From: Pseudomonas sp.
Lineage (GTDB): Bacteria; Pseudomonadota; Gammaproteobacteria; Pseudomonadales; Pseudomonadaceae
Direction of reading: 5' to 3'
NCBI GenBank assembly: GCA_026398835.1
Contig: JAPLSD010000116.1
Location: forward strand, 1 to 6,739
Length of the DNA: 6,739 bases
Below, piece after piece: positions 1-6,072 of this stretch (the stretch's first letter is position 1; every line of letters begins with the position of its first letter). Below the pieces are notes generated by a model. That model saw only the letters and a program-made list of their open reading frames with translations, searched no databases and had not been told where the DNA came from. The position numbers and the translations under genes were made by a program.

Positions 1-18
1 AACGATCAGCCAAACTTG

Positions 19-933
19 CTAACTCGCTAGCACGATATATCCCTCACCCACCTTCTGTGCATAACTGCGCAAGACCTTCTGACACAACACCACAATCTCT
101 TCGACCAACTCCACCCCGACCCGCCACGACACCACCACTTGTAGATTTGGCGGGCGTTGTTCGATCGCCAGCAAGGTCAATTCACCTCGCGCCAACTCCT
201 CAGCTACCAGCACCGGCGGCAACGCTCCAATCCCGAACCCGTCTCGCAGCAAACGGGTGATCGCCGACACCGAATTCACGCAGTTAAGTCGCGGTGCGAT
301 CACGCCATTGGCCTGCATCAGGCTGAGTACGTCCTGATGGGGATGAGAGTTTTTCGAGTAGGTGATGATCCGCTCACGGGCCAGGTCGGCGACGCTGGTG
401 TACTCGCGGTTGTAGATCGAATGGGTGGCGGCGATCCAGCCGATGGGATGACTCGCCAACTCCATGCTGCGGATGGTTTCCTGGCGCAGCAGATCGGTTT
501 GCAGCACCAGGTCGAGGAAGCCTTTTTGCAGCTGATCGCAGAGGTTGAGTGAGGTATCGGCGACCAGTTCGATTTCCACCAAGGGGTAGGTGTCGGTCAT
601 TTCCGCCACCAGCGGACTTAGCCAGGTATGGATTACCGTGTCCATCACACCAATACGAATCCGCCCGACCTTGCTTGAACTTGTCTCGATCGACTGCTTG
701 AGCGCCTGCATGGTATCCATCATCTGCTCGGCGTAGTCGAGCACTTTCAAGCCTTCCGGTGTCAGGCTCACACCCCGCGAATCACGCAGAAACAGCTTCA
801 CCCCCAGTTCGCCTTCGAGCACGGCAATACGGCTGGATATCGATGCCTGGGTGGTGAAGAGTTTTTCCGCGGTCAGGCGAAAGCTCTTGAGACGGGCGAC
901 CCAGACGAAGGTTTCGAGAAACTTGAGATTCAT
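19..933 (-). CDS. LysR-family transcriptional regulator, probable regulator of the divergent transporter/5-oxoprolinase operon
   Basis: A 304-residue protein of the usual LysR length. The N-terminal winged helix-turn-helix covers about residues 1-60: it opens MNLKFLETFVWVARLKSF, has the recognition-helix region TTQASISSRIAVLEGELG, and the wing LFLRDSRGVSLTPEG. A linker helix follows (about 61-88), then a periplasmic-binding-protein-like effector domain (about 90-295) beginning RIRIGVMDTV. The ATG at 931-933 places the HTH at the usual distance from the N-terminus; no good Shine-Dalgarno precedes it, only an A-rich stretch. It is transcribed away from the transporter and pxp genes across a 143-bp spacer, the classic layout for a LysR protein that controls its divergent neighbour and itself. 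The family assignment is seen in the sequence. The target operon is inferred from position, and the co-inducer (5-oxoproline or a related carboxylate) is a guess. Confidence 0.93.
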   Translation of the reverse strand: MNLKFLETFVWVARLKSFRLTAEKLFTTQASISSRIAVLEGELGVKLFLRDSRGVSLTPEGLKVLDYAEQMMDTMQALKQSIETSSSKVGRIRIGVMDTVIHTWLSPLVAEMTDTYPLVEIELVADTSLNLCDQLQKGFLDLVLQTDLLRQETIRSMELASHPIGWIAATHSIYNREYTSVADLARERIITYSKNSHPHQDVLSLMQANGVIAPRLNCVNSVSAITRLLRDGFGIGALPPVLVAEELARGELTLLAIEQRPPNLQVVVSWRVGVELVEEIVVLCQKVLRSYAQKVGEGYIVLAS

Positions 934-1076
934 GGGATTAACTTTTTCTTATGTCTTGGGGTGGTTTTTATTAGTTGGACGGGCAGGGCGCCTGCGCCGA
1001 AGAATGCGCCTAACCCACGATAAGCGTCGTCGGGACTCAGAACAATACCAATAAAATTAGCGTGGAGATTTTTGCC
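934..1076. promoter_or_regulatory. Divergent promoter/operator region between the LysR gene and the transporter operon
   Basis: This 143-bp gap separates two diverging start codons, so promoters in both directions and the LysR operator should lie here. It is richer in A+T at both ends (934-974 and 1041-1060) than the flanking genes. It contains a short perfect inverted repeat GCAGG-GCG-CCTGC (983-995) and a direct repeat TGCGCC (993-998 and 1005-1010). I found no convincing sigma-70 -35/-10 pair on either strand and no clean T-N11-A LysR box with good dyad symmetry, so individual sites are not called. The regulatory role rests on geometry, not on recognised motifs. Confidence 0.5.
1064..1067 (+). 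promoter_or_regulatory. Ribosome binding site that fixes the transporter start at 1077
   Basis: GGAG ends 9 bases before the ATG at 1077. An in-frame GTG at 1062 overlaps this site and would itself have no ribosome binding site, so the longer reading (five extra residues, MEIFA) is unlikely. Confidence 0.7.
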
Positions 1077-2363
1077 ATGAGCGCGCCCGACACCCTCGAC
1101 ATCGTCAAACCCGAAGGCCGACCCGGTCCCTTCGACTGGTACCGCAATATCAATAAGCAGGAGCGCCGGACGTTCTGGAGCTGCAAGATTGGCTATGGCC
1201 TGGACGGCATGGACACGCAGATGCTCAGCTTCGTCGTGCCAACGCTGATTGCCATGTGGGGTATCACCACCGGTCAGGCCGGGTTGATGCACACCAGCAC
1301 CCTGATCGCTTCGGCTATCGGCGGCTGGATCGCCGGGATTCTCTCGGACCGCATCGGCCGTGTGCGCACGCTGCAACTGACGGTTCTGTGGTTCGCCTTT
1401 TTCACCTTCCTCTGTGGCTTCGCCCAAAACTATGAGCAACTGCTGATTTCGCGCACGTTGATGGGCTTCGGCTTTGGCGGTGAATGGACTGCCGGCGCGG
1501 TGCTGATGGGTGAAGTGATTCGGGCCAAGGATCGCGGCAAGGCGGTTGGCATGGTGCAATCCGGTTGGGCTCTCGGTTGGGGGCTGACGGCGATTTTGTA
1601 CGCGGTGCTGTTCTCGTTGCTGCCGCCAGAAGACGCCTGGCGTGCGTTGTTCCTGCTGGGCATCGTGCCGGCAATTTTCGTGATTTTCGTCCGTCGACTG
1701 GTCAAGGACCCGGAAATCTACCGTGAGGCCAAGGCCCGGCAGGAACCGAGCAACCCGGCGAAGTTCTACGAGATCTTTGCCCCGGGCATCCTCAGCACCA
1801 CGGTGCGCGCTTCGTTGCTGACCACCGGAGCCCTGGGCGGTTACTACGCAATCACCTCGTGGCTGCCGACCTTCCTCAAGAACGAGCGCGGTCTGAGTGT
1901 GCTGGGCACCGGCGGTTATCTGGCGATGGTGATTGTCGGCTCCTACGTGGGCTATGTGATCAGCGCTTATCTGACCGACATTCTCGGTCGCAAAAAGAAT
2001 TTCATTTTGTTCGCGGTCGGCTCCTTCACCATCGTCCTGCTCTACACCCAACTGCAGGTCAGCAATGAGGTGATGCTCTGGCTGGGCTTCCCGCTGGGGT
2101 TCTTCGCCTCGGGGATTTTCAGCGGCATGGGCGCGTTCCTGACCGAGCTGTTCCCGACGCGGATTCGTGGCTCGGGCCAGGGCTTCTGCTACAACATCGG
2201 TCGGGCATTGGCGGCATTCTTTCCGCTGCTGATTGGCCTGCTCAGCCAGAAAGTACCGTTGAGCATGGGGATTGGGGCGTTTGCGGCAGTCTCTTACGGT
2301 GTGGTGATTCTGGCGGCCCTGAGTCTGCCGGAAACCCGCGGCAAGCAACTCGAAGCGCAGTAA
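1077..2363 (+). CDS. MFS transporter, sialate/lactate or aromatic-acid symporter type; candidate 5-oxoproline or carboxylate importer
   Basis: A 428-residue inner-membrane major facilitator with about 12 hydrophobic segments. An N-terminal cytoplasmic tail of about 32 residues precedes TM1, which carries the acidic signature GYGLDGMD (residues 39-46; D43 and D46 are candidates for proton coupling). The MFS loop 2-3 motif is GWIAGILSDRIGR (83-95), with a degenerate second copy around TDILGRKK (300-307) between the two six-helix halves. RTLMGFGFGGEW (126-137) and PTRIRGSGQGF (361-371) are further motifs of proton-coupled organic-acid symporters, and the C-terminus has PETRGKQLE. The start is set by GGAG at 1064-1067. 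It is the first gene of the operon, 72 bp before pxpA. Family-level assignment is solid. The substrate is inferred: co-transcription with pxpABC suggests 5-oxoproline or a compound yielding it, but related proteins move lactate, sialate or aromatic acids. Confidence 0.9.
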   Translation: MSAPDTLDIVKPEGRPGPFDWYRNINKQERRTFWSCKIGYGLDGMDTQMLSFVVPTLIAMWGITTGQAGLMHTSTLIASAIGGWIAGILSDRIGRVRTLQLTVLWFAFFTFLCGFAQNYEQLLISRTLMGFGFGGEWTAGAVLMGEVIRAKDRGKAVGMVQSGWALGWGLTAILYAVLFSLLPPEDAWRALFLLGIVPAIFVIFVRRLVKDPEIYREAKARQEPSNPAKFYEIFAPGILSTTVRASLLTTGALGGYYAITSWLPTFLKNERGLSVLGTGGYLAMVIVGSYVGYVISAYLTDILGRKKNFILFAVGSFTIVLLYTQLQVSNEVMLWLGFPLGFFASGIFSGMGAFLTELFPTRIRGSGQGFCYNIGRALAAFFPLLIGLLSQKVPLSMGIGAFAAVSYGVVILAALSLPETRGKQLEAQ

Positions 2364-2375
2364 CTGATAACCTCG

Positions 2376-2400
2376 GCGGGATGCTGACGAAAGGTCCCGC
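2376..2400 (+). other. Small hairpin between the transporter gene and pxpA
   Basis: GCGGGA (2376-2381) can pair with TCCCGC (2395-2400) around a 13-base loop. There is no following T-run, so it does not look like an intrinsic terminator. It could stabilise the upstream mRNA segment or partly separate transporter expression from pxpABC. It is short enough to be chance. Confidence 0.25.
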
Positions 2401-2422
2401 ACAAGAATATTCAAAAGCCTAC

Positions 2423-2427
2423 AGGAG
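2423..2427 (+). promoter_or_regulatory. Ribosome binding site that fixes the pxpA GTG start at 2436
   Basis: AGGAG ends 8 bases before the GTG at 2436. An upstream in-frame GTG at 2427 shares its first base with the last base of this site and is therefore not the likely start. Confidence 0.75.
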
Positions 2428-2435
2428 TGTTCACC

Positions 2436-3188
2436 GTGAACCGCCTGCTATTGAACTGCGACATCGGCGAAAGCTTTGGCAACTGGACCATGGGTCTGGA
2501 CGCCGAGGTTATGCCGTTCATTGATTGCGCCAACATCGCCTGCGGTTTCCATGCCGGTGACCCGAGCATCATGCGCAAGACGGTCAGTCTTGCGCTGGCC
2601 AACGGCGTACAGATTGGCGCCCATCCGGCCTACCCGGACCTGGTGGGTTTCGGTCGCCGCTCCATGGCCTGCACCCCGCAGGAAATTCAGGACCTGCTGC
2701 ACTATCAGATCGGCGCCCTCGATGGCATTTGCCGGGCCCAGGGCAGCCGCGTGAGTTATGTCAAACCCCACGGCGCGATGTACAACGACATGATGGCCAA
2801 CCCTGAACAACTGCGTGCGGTGATCCAGGCCGTGGCCGCTTATGACCGACAATTGCCGTTGATGCTGATGGCGACTCGCGACAACCGTTTGGCTCAAGCC
2901 CTGGGCGATGAGTACGGTGTGTCATTGTGGTTCGAGGCCTTCGCTGATCGCGCTTACGACAGTGCCGGGCGACTGGTATCGCGGCAGTTGCCGGGGGCGG
3001 TGCATCACGATCCCGAGAAGATTATCGAACAGGCGCTGATCATCGCCCGTGGTGACCACCTGATTGCCAGCGATGGCAGCGCCTTACATCTGCAGGCTAA
3101 CACCCTGTGTGTACATGGCGACAACGCCAGTTCGGTCGCTGCGGTACGGCGTATCCGCGAGGCCTTGAATCAGCAGACTCAACCATGA
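2436..3188 (+). CDS. pxpA: 5-oxoprolinase subunit A (LamB/YcsF family)
   Basis: This subunit works with PxpB and PxpC in the cytoplasm to open 5-oxo-L-proline to L-glutamate at the cost of ATP, clearing or using pyroglutamate. The 250-residue protein (family usually about 245-255) shows the LamB/YcsF signatures in order: [11 protein letters not shown] (5-15), [12 protein letters not shown] (32-43), [15 protein letters not shown] (61-75), [11 protein letters not shown] (108-118), [18 protein letters not shown] (166-183) and LCVHGDN (224-230). No key motif is missing, so this subunit appears intact. The start is a GTG with a well-placed AGGAG. Its stop TGA at 3186-3188 overlaps the pxpB ATG at 3185, implying translational coupling. 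Family is certain. The activity is taken from characterised PxpABC systems and would require working B and C subunits. Confidence 0.95.
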   Translation: MNRLLLNCDIGESFGNWTMGLDAEVMPFIDCANIACGFHAGDPSIMRKTVSLALANGVQIGAHPAYPDLVGFGRRSMACTPQEIQDLLHYQIGALDGICRAQGSRVSYVKPHGAMYNDMMANPEQLRAVIQAVAAYDRQLPLMLMATRDNRLAQALGDEYGVSLWFEAFADRAYDSAGRLVSRQLPGAVHHDPEKIIEQALIIARGDHLIASDGSALHLQANTLCVHGDNASSVAAVRRIREALNQQTQP

Positions 3189-3388
3189 AGCCTCGGGTTG
3201 AAGTGGTTGCAATCGACTGTCTGATGGTGCGGCTGTTCGACGTTATTGCCGAGGACAACATGCCATGGATGCTCGCCGCCAGCGAACGGTTGCGCAGCGG
3301 GTTCGCCGGGCATCTGATCGATCTGGTGCCGTCCTACACGACCTTGATGGTGCATTACGATCTGACCGCGCTGACGCCGGCCCAGGCC

Positions 3389-3404
3389 CGTGAACTCGTG
3401 AACT
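3389..3404 (+). repeat. Tandem duplication of an 8-bp unit (CGTGAACT x2) that breaks pxpB
   Basis: The two copies, 3389-3396 and 3397-3404, are identical and directly adjacent. Eight is not a multiple of three, so the second copy shifts the frame. Its position corresponds to residue 69 of PxpB, in the helical stretch between the N-terminal region and the cyclophilin-like C-terminal domain. The pattern is typical of replication slippage, and loss of one copy would restore the gene. Confidence 0.95.
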
Positions 3405-3881
3405 GATTGCCGAGGCCTTGACCGACCTGACGCCGAACCCACACGCCCGCGGCCGGTGTCATGTGCTGCCGGTCTGGTATGACCTGAGTGTCGGGCCTGA
3501 GTTGAACCTGTTGTCCCAGCGCAGCGGTTTGGCGGTTGACGAGGTCATTCGTCGCCACAGCGAGCGTGAGTATCAGGTGTTCGCCTTAGGCTTTGCGCCG
3601 GGTTTTGCCTTTATGGGTCTGGTGGAAGAGGCGCTGGCCGCACCGCGTTTGAGTACGCCGCGCAAACGCGTGGCGGCCGGCAGTGTGGGGATCGCCGAGC
3701 GGCAGACTGCGGCCTATCCGGTGGTATCGCCGGGCGGCTGGAATTTGATCGGGCGGACACCGAGCAAGCTTTTCGACCGAGAGCGCGACGGCTATAGCCT
3801 GATGCAACCGGGCGACACGGTGCGCTTTGAAGCGATCAGCCATGCCGAATTCATCAACTTGGGCGGTGACGACACGCCGAT

Positions 3882-3885
3882 GGAG
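3882..3885 (+). promoter_or_regulatory. Ribosome binding site for pxpC inside the end of pxpB
   Basis: GGAG, followed by AA, lies 8 bases before the pxpC ATG at 3894, within the last codons of pxpB. pxpC can thus be initiated independently to some degree even if ribosomes no longer arrive from pxpB. Confidence 0.6.
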
Positions 3886-3893
3886 AACGTGGC

Positions 3894-4817
3894 ATGAGCC
3901 GTCTATTAATTGAAGCCAGCACCCCGCTGTGCCTGCTGCAGGACGCCGGGCGTTTCGGCGTACGCCATTTGGGCGTGACTCAGGGCGGCGCGCTGGACTG
4001 GGTGTCGATGTCCTGGGCCAATTGGCTGCTGGGCAATTCGCTGGATGCAGCAGTGATCGAAGTGACCCTCGGCGGCTTCACGCTTGTGGCGCAGGACGAT
4101 TGCTGCCTTGCGCTGGCGGGGGCGGATCTTGGCGCACAACTCGACGGTCAGCCTCTCGCTCCGTGGCGCAATTTCACCCTGAAGAAGGGCCAGCGCCTGC
4201 AATTTACTCAGCCGCTGTTGGGGGCTCGAGCCTATCTCGCCGCGCCGGGTGGTTTCGCTGCGTCCCGGGTGTTGGGCAGTTGTGCCACGGTGGTGCGTGA
4301 AGAGCTCGGTGGCCTTGATGGCTTTGGGCGGGCGTTGGCCATAGGTGCTGAGCTGAGTTACCTGCGGCCCGCCGTAAATATGCGCGAACTGCCTCGCGAA
4401 CTGATTCCGGACTTCAAACAGCGCTCGCCACTGGACGTGGTACTCGGTGCGCAGATCGGTGAGTTCAGTGGGCAAAGTCTGTTCGATGCATTCAACAACG
4501 CCTGGACTGTCGACAGTCGGGCTGATCGCATGGGCATTCGTCTGCTGGGGCCGGCGTTGCAGTATCAGGGCAAACCGATGATTTCCGAAGGCATCCCGCT
4601 GGGCGCCATTCAGGTGCCGCCGGATGGACAGCCGATCGTGCTGCTTAATGATCGGCAGACTATTGGTGGTTATCCGAGGTTGGGAGCGTTGACGCCGTTG
4701 TCGTTGGCGCGGCTGGCGCAGTGTTTGCCAGGGGCGCAGGTGCGCTTGGCGCCAGTGGTGCAGGAGACGGCGCATCAGCAGCAGATCGGGTATTTACAGC
4801 GGTTTCTGAATCGCTAA
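3894..4817 (+). CDS. pxpC: 5-oxoprolinase subunit C (KipA / biotin-dependent carboxyltransferase-like family)
   Basis: A 307-residue cytoplasmic protein of normal family length, the partner of PxpB in the catalytic 5-oxoprolinase complex. Family signatures in order are QDAGRFGVRHLGVTQGGALD (16-35), LALAGADLG (72-80), ARAYLAAPGGF (111-121), SRADRMGIRLLGP (208-220), and the strongly conserved block starting SEGIPLGAIQVPPDGQP (231-247) and ending LNDRQTIGGYP (251-261). The fold is cyclophilin-like and is shared with the C-terminal part of allophanate hydrolase subunit 2, which explains older names. No lesion is seen. The ATG overlaps the pxpB stop (ATGA, 3894-3897), so translation is probably coupled and may be reduced by the pxpB frameshift, although GGAG at 3882-3885 could support independent initiation. 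It is the last gene of the operon. Confidence 0.94.
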   Translation: MSRLLIEASTPLCLLQDAGRFGVRHLGVTQGGALDWVSMSWANWLLGNSLDAAVIEVTLGGFTLVAQDDCCLALAGADLGAQLDGQPLAPWRNFTLKKGQRLQFTQPLLGARAYLAAPGGFAASRVLGSCATVVREELGGLDGFGRALAIGAELSYLRPAVNMRELPRELIPDFKQRSPLDVVLGAQIGEFSGQSLFDAFNNAWTVDSRADRMGIRLLGPALQYQGKPMISEGIPLGAIQVPPDGQPIVLLNDRQTIGGYPRLGALTPLSLARLAQCLPGAQVRLAPVVQETAHQQQIGYLQRFLNR

Positions 4818-4827
4818 AAGCACTGCT

Positions 4828-4858
4828 GATCGTTCCCACGCAGAGCGTGGGAACGATC
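4828..4858. repeat. Perfect palindrome (14-bp arms, AGA loop) between convergent genes; REP-like, possible bidirectional terminator
   Basis: GATCGTTCCCACGC (4828-4841) is followed by AGA and then its exact reverse complement (4845-4858). It fills most of the 43-bp gap between the pxpC stop and the stop of the VWA gene on the opposite strand. The arm GTTCCCACGC/GCGTGGGAAC matches, from memory, a palindromic element dispersed in intergenic regions of fluorescens-group Pseudomonas. The hairpin is strong and would form in transcripts from both sides. No T-run follows on either strand, so it is not a textbook intrinsic terminator. It may still stop or stabilise both messages, and its convergent setting fits that role. 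Confidence 0.8.
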
Positions 4859-4860
4859 TA

Positions 4861-6039
4861 TCACTTGGAGAGAAACCTCATCCCTTCTTCCAACCCACGC
4901 AACGTCAACGCAAACATCTGATCTTCAACCAGGTCACGCACGATGTTGGTCGAGGCGGTGTAGCCCCAGGTGTCTTTCGGGTACGGGTTGATCCAGATGA
5001 GCTTCTTGTACTTCTCCTTGAAACGCTGCATCCACACATAACCGGCTTCTTCGTTCCAGTGCTCGACGCTGCCACCGGCCTGGGTGATTTCGTAGGGCGC
5101 CATGGCGGCGTCGCCGATGAAGATCACTTTGTAGTCAGCACCGTACTTGTGCAGCAAATCCTGGGTCGACGTCCGTTCGGAACCGCGACGCATGTTGTTC
5201 TTCCACACCGATTCATAAATGAAGTTGTGGAAATAGAAATACTCCAGATGCTTGAACTCGGTTTTGCAGGCCGAAAACAGCTCCTCGCAAATCTTCACGT
5301 GGGCGTCCATCGAGCCGCCGATGTCGAACAGCAGCAACAGCTTGATGGTGTTGCGACGCTCTGGACGCATCTGAATGTTCAGCAACCCGGCATCGCGAGC
5401 GGTGTGGTCGATGGTGCCGTCGATATCCAGTTCTTCCGCCGCACCCTGGCGAGCGAATTTGCGCAGACGACGCAGGGCGATCTTGATGTTGCGCGTACCG
5501 AGTTCGACCGAATCGTCGAGGTTCTTGTACTCGCGCTGATCCCAGACCTTGACCGCTTTACCCTGACGTTTGCCAGCATCGCCAACCCGAATGCCTTCCG
5601 GGTTGAAGCCGCCGGAACCGAACGGGCTGGTGCCGCCGGTGCCGATCCATTTGTTGCCACCGGCGTGACGTTCCTTTTGCTCTTCGAGGCGTTTTTTGAA
5701 CTCTTCGATCAGTTTATCCAGGCCACCCAGGGACTGGATCTGCGCACGTTCTTCATCGCTCAGGGAGCGCTCGAACTCCTTACGCAACCAGTCTTCGGGG
5801 ATCAACGCCTGTAGATGATCGTCGAGCTTTTCCAGGCCATTGAAGTAGGCGCCGAACGCCCGGTCGAACTTGTCGAAATGCCGTTCGTCCTTCACCAGAA
5901 TCGCCCGGGCGAGGTAATAGAACTCGTCCATGTCGGCGAAGATCACCCGCTGTTTCAGCGCGTTGATCAGGTCGAGCAGTTCGCGTACCGAAACCGGCAC
6001 CTTGGCCGCGCGCATTTCATTGAACAGGTTGAGCAGCAT
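4861..6039 (-). CDS. CoxE-like VWA-domain protein, partner of the adjacent MoxR ATPase
   Basis: A 392-residue soluble protein with no signal peptide or membrane segment. Residues about 1-125 are helical and charged, including an acidic/basic, coiled-coil-like stretch near 99-125. A glycine-rich linker (127-149) follows, then a basic helical region around 185-200. The von Willebrand factor A domain (about 232-392) begins with strand IKLLLLF and the metal-site motif DIGGS (239-243); the second acidic site is probably D310 in VIFIGD. The canonical MIDAS is DxSxS, so the first serine is glycine here, as I recall for this CoxE-like subfamily. Such proteins act with MoxR AAA+ ATPases as chaperones that assemble complexes or insert cofactors. 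The start ATG has AAGGG (complement of 6048-6052) 8 bases upstream, and the gene lies 33 bp after the ATPase gene. The client cannot be told from this window. Confidence 0.9.
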   Translation of the reverse strand: MLLNLFNEMRAAKVPVSVRELLDLINALKQRVIFADMDEFYYLARAILVKDERHFDKFDRAFGAYFNGLEKLDDHLQALIPEDWLRKEFERSLSDEERAQIQSLGGLDKLIEEFKKRLEEQKERHAGGNKWIGTGGTSPFGSGGFNPEGIRVGDAGKRQGKAVKVWDQREYKNLDDSVELGTRNIKIALRRLRKFARQGAAEELDIDGTIDHTARDAGLLNIQMRPERRNTIKLLLLFDIGGSMDAHVKICEELFSACKTEFKHLEYFYFHNFIYESVWKNNMRRGSERTSTQDLLHKYGADYKVIFIGDAAMAPYEITQAGGSVEHWNEEAGYVWMQRFKEKYKKLIWINPYPKDTWGYTASTNIVRDLVEDQMFALTLRGLEEGMRFLSK

Positions 6040-6047
6040 GGCTGTCG

Positions 6048-6052
6048 CCCTT
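6048..6052 (-). promoter_or_regulatory. Ribosome binding site of the VWA gene
   Basis: Read on the minus strand this is AAGGG, 8 bases before the ATG at 6039-6037. It supports that start and separate initiation after the ATPase gene stop at 6073. Confidence 0.55.
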
Positions 6053-6072
6053 GAGATCGTAAAAAAGAAGTG

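Larger units (their letters stand above)
3185..3897 (+). pseudogene. pxpB: 5-oxoprolinase subunit B (KipI/allophanate hydrolase subunit 1 type), frameshifted by an 8-bp tandem duplication
   Basis: Read from the ATG at 3185, the protein runs normally through a KipI-type N-terminal region (motif VPSYTTLMVHYD, residues 48-59), then ends after 73 codons at TGA 3404-3406. The remainder continues in the next frame to 3897 with all family motifs intact: GFAPGFAFMGL, STPRKRVAAGSVGIAERQT and SPGGWNLIGRTP. The switch falls exactly at two tandem copies of CGTGAACT (3389-3404). Deleting one gives ...AQAREL-IAEALTDL... and a complete 234-residue protein of normal length, with no other lesion. PxpB pairs with PxpC in the 5-oxoprolinase complex, so loss should inactivate the pathway. 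Re-initiation in the second frame looks poor: the possible TTG at 3418 and GTG at 3463 lack a ribosome binding site. There is no slippery heptamer for programmed frameshifting. The clean remainder points to a very recent mutation or an assembly error. Confidence 0.9.

Noticed and set aside
2376..2400. Intrinsic terminator after the transporter gene.
   Set aside because: The stem is only 6 bp with a 13-base loop and no T-run follows. The close spacing and same direction favour read-through into pxpA.
930..2414. A 494-codon open frame on the minus strand covering the whole transporter gene.
   Set aside because: Its composition (rich in Gln, His, Arg, Asn and Ala with no hydrophobic core or known motif) is that of the antisense of a GC-biased membrane protein gene. 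The plus-strand frame has clear MFS motifs and a ribosome binding site.
3394..3406. Programmed ribosomal frameshifting as an explanation for the split pxpB.
   Set aside because: The only interval where a -1 shift could join the frames (between the frame-1 stop at 3391-3393 and TGA 3404-3406) has no X-XXY-YYZ slippery heptamer. The joined product would also carry duplicated residues, while deletion of one repeat copy gives a perfect family match.
3906..4775. A 289-codon minus-strand open frame opposite pxpC.
   Set aside because: It is rich in Arg, Gln and His and has no family motifs; it mirrors the conserved pxpC frame and is a codon-bias shadow.
5059..5814. A 251-codon plus-strand open frame opposite the VWA gene.
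   Set aside because: The minus-strand frame carries the VWA motifs and a ribosome binding site. The plus-strand reading has no recognisable domain and no promoter or ribosome binding site context.
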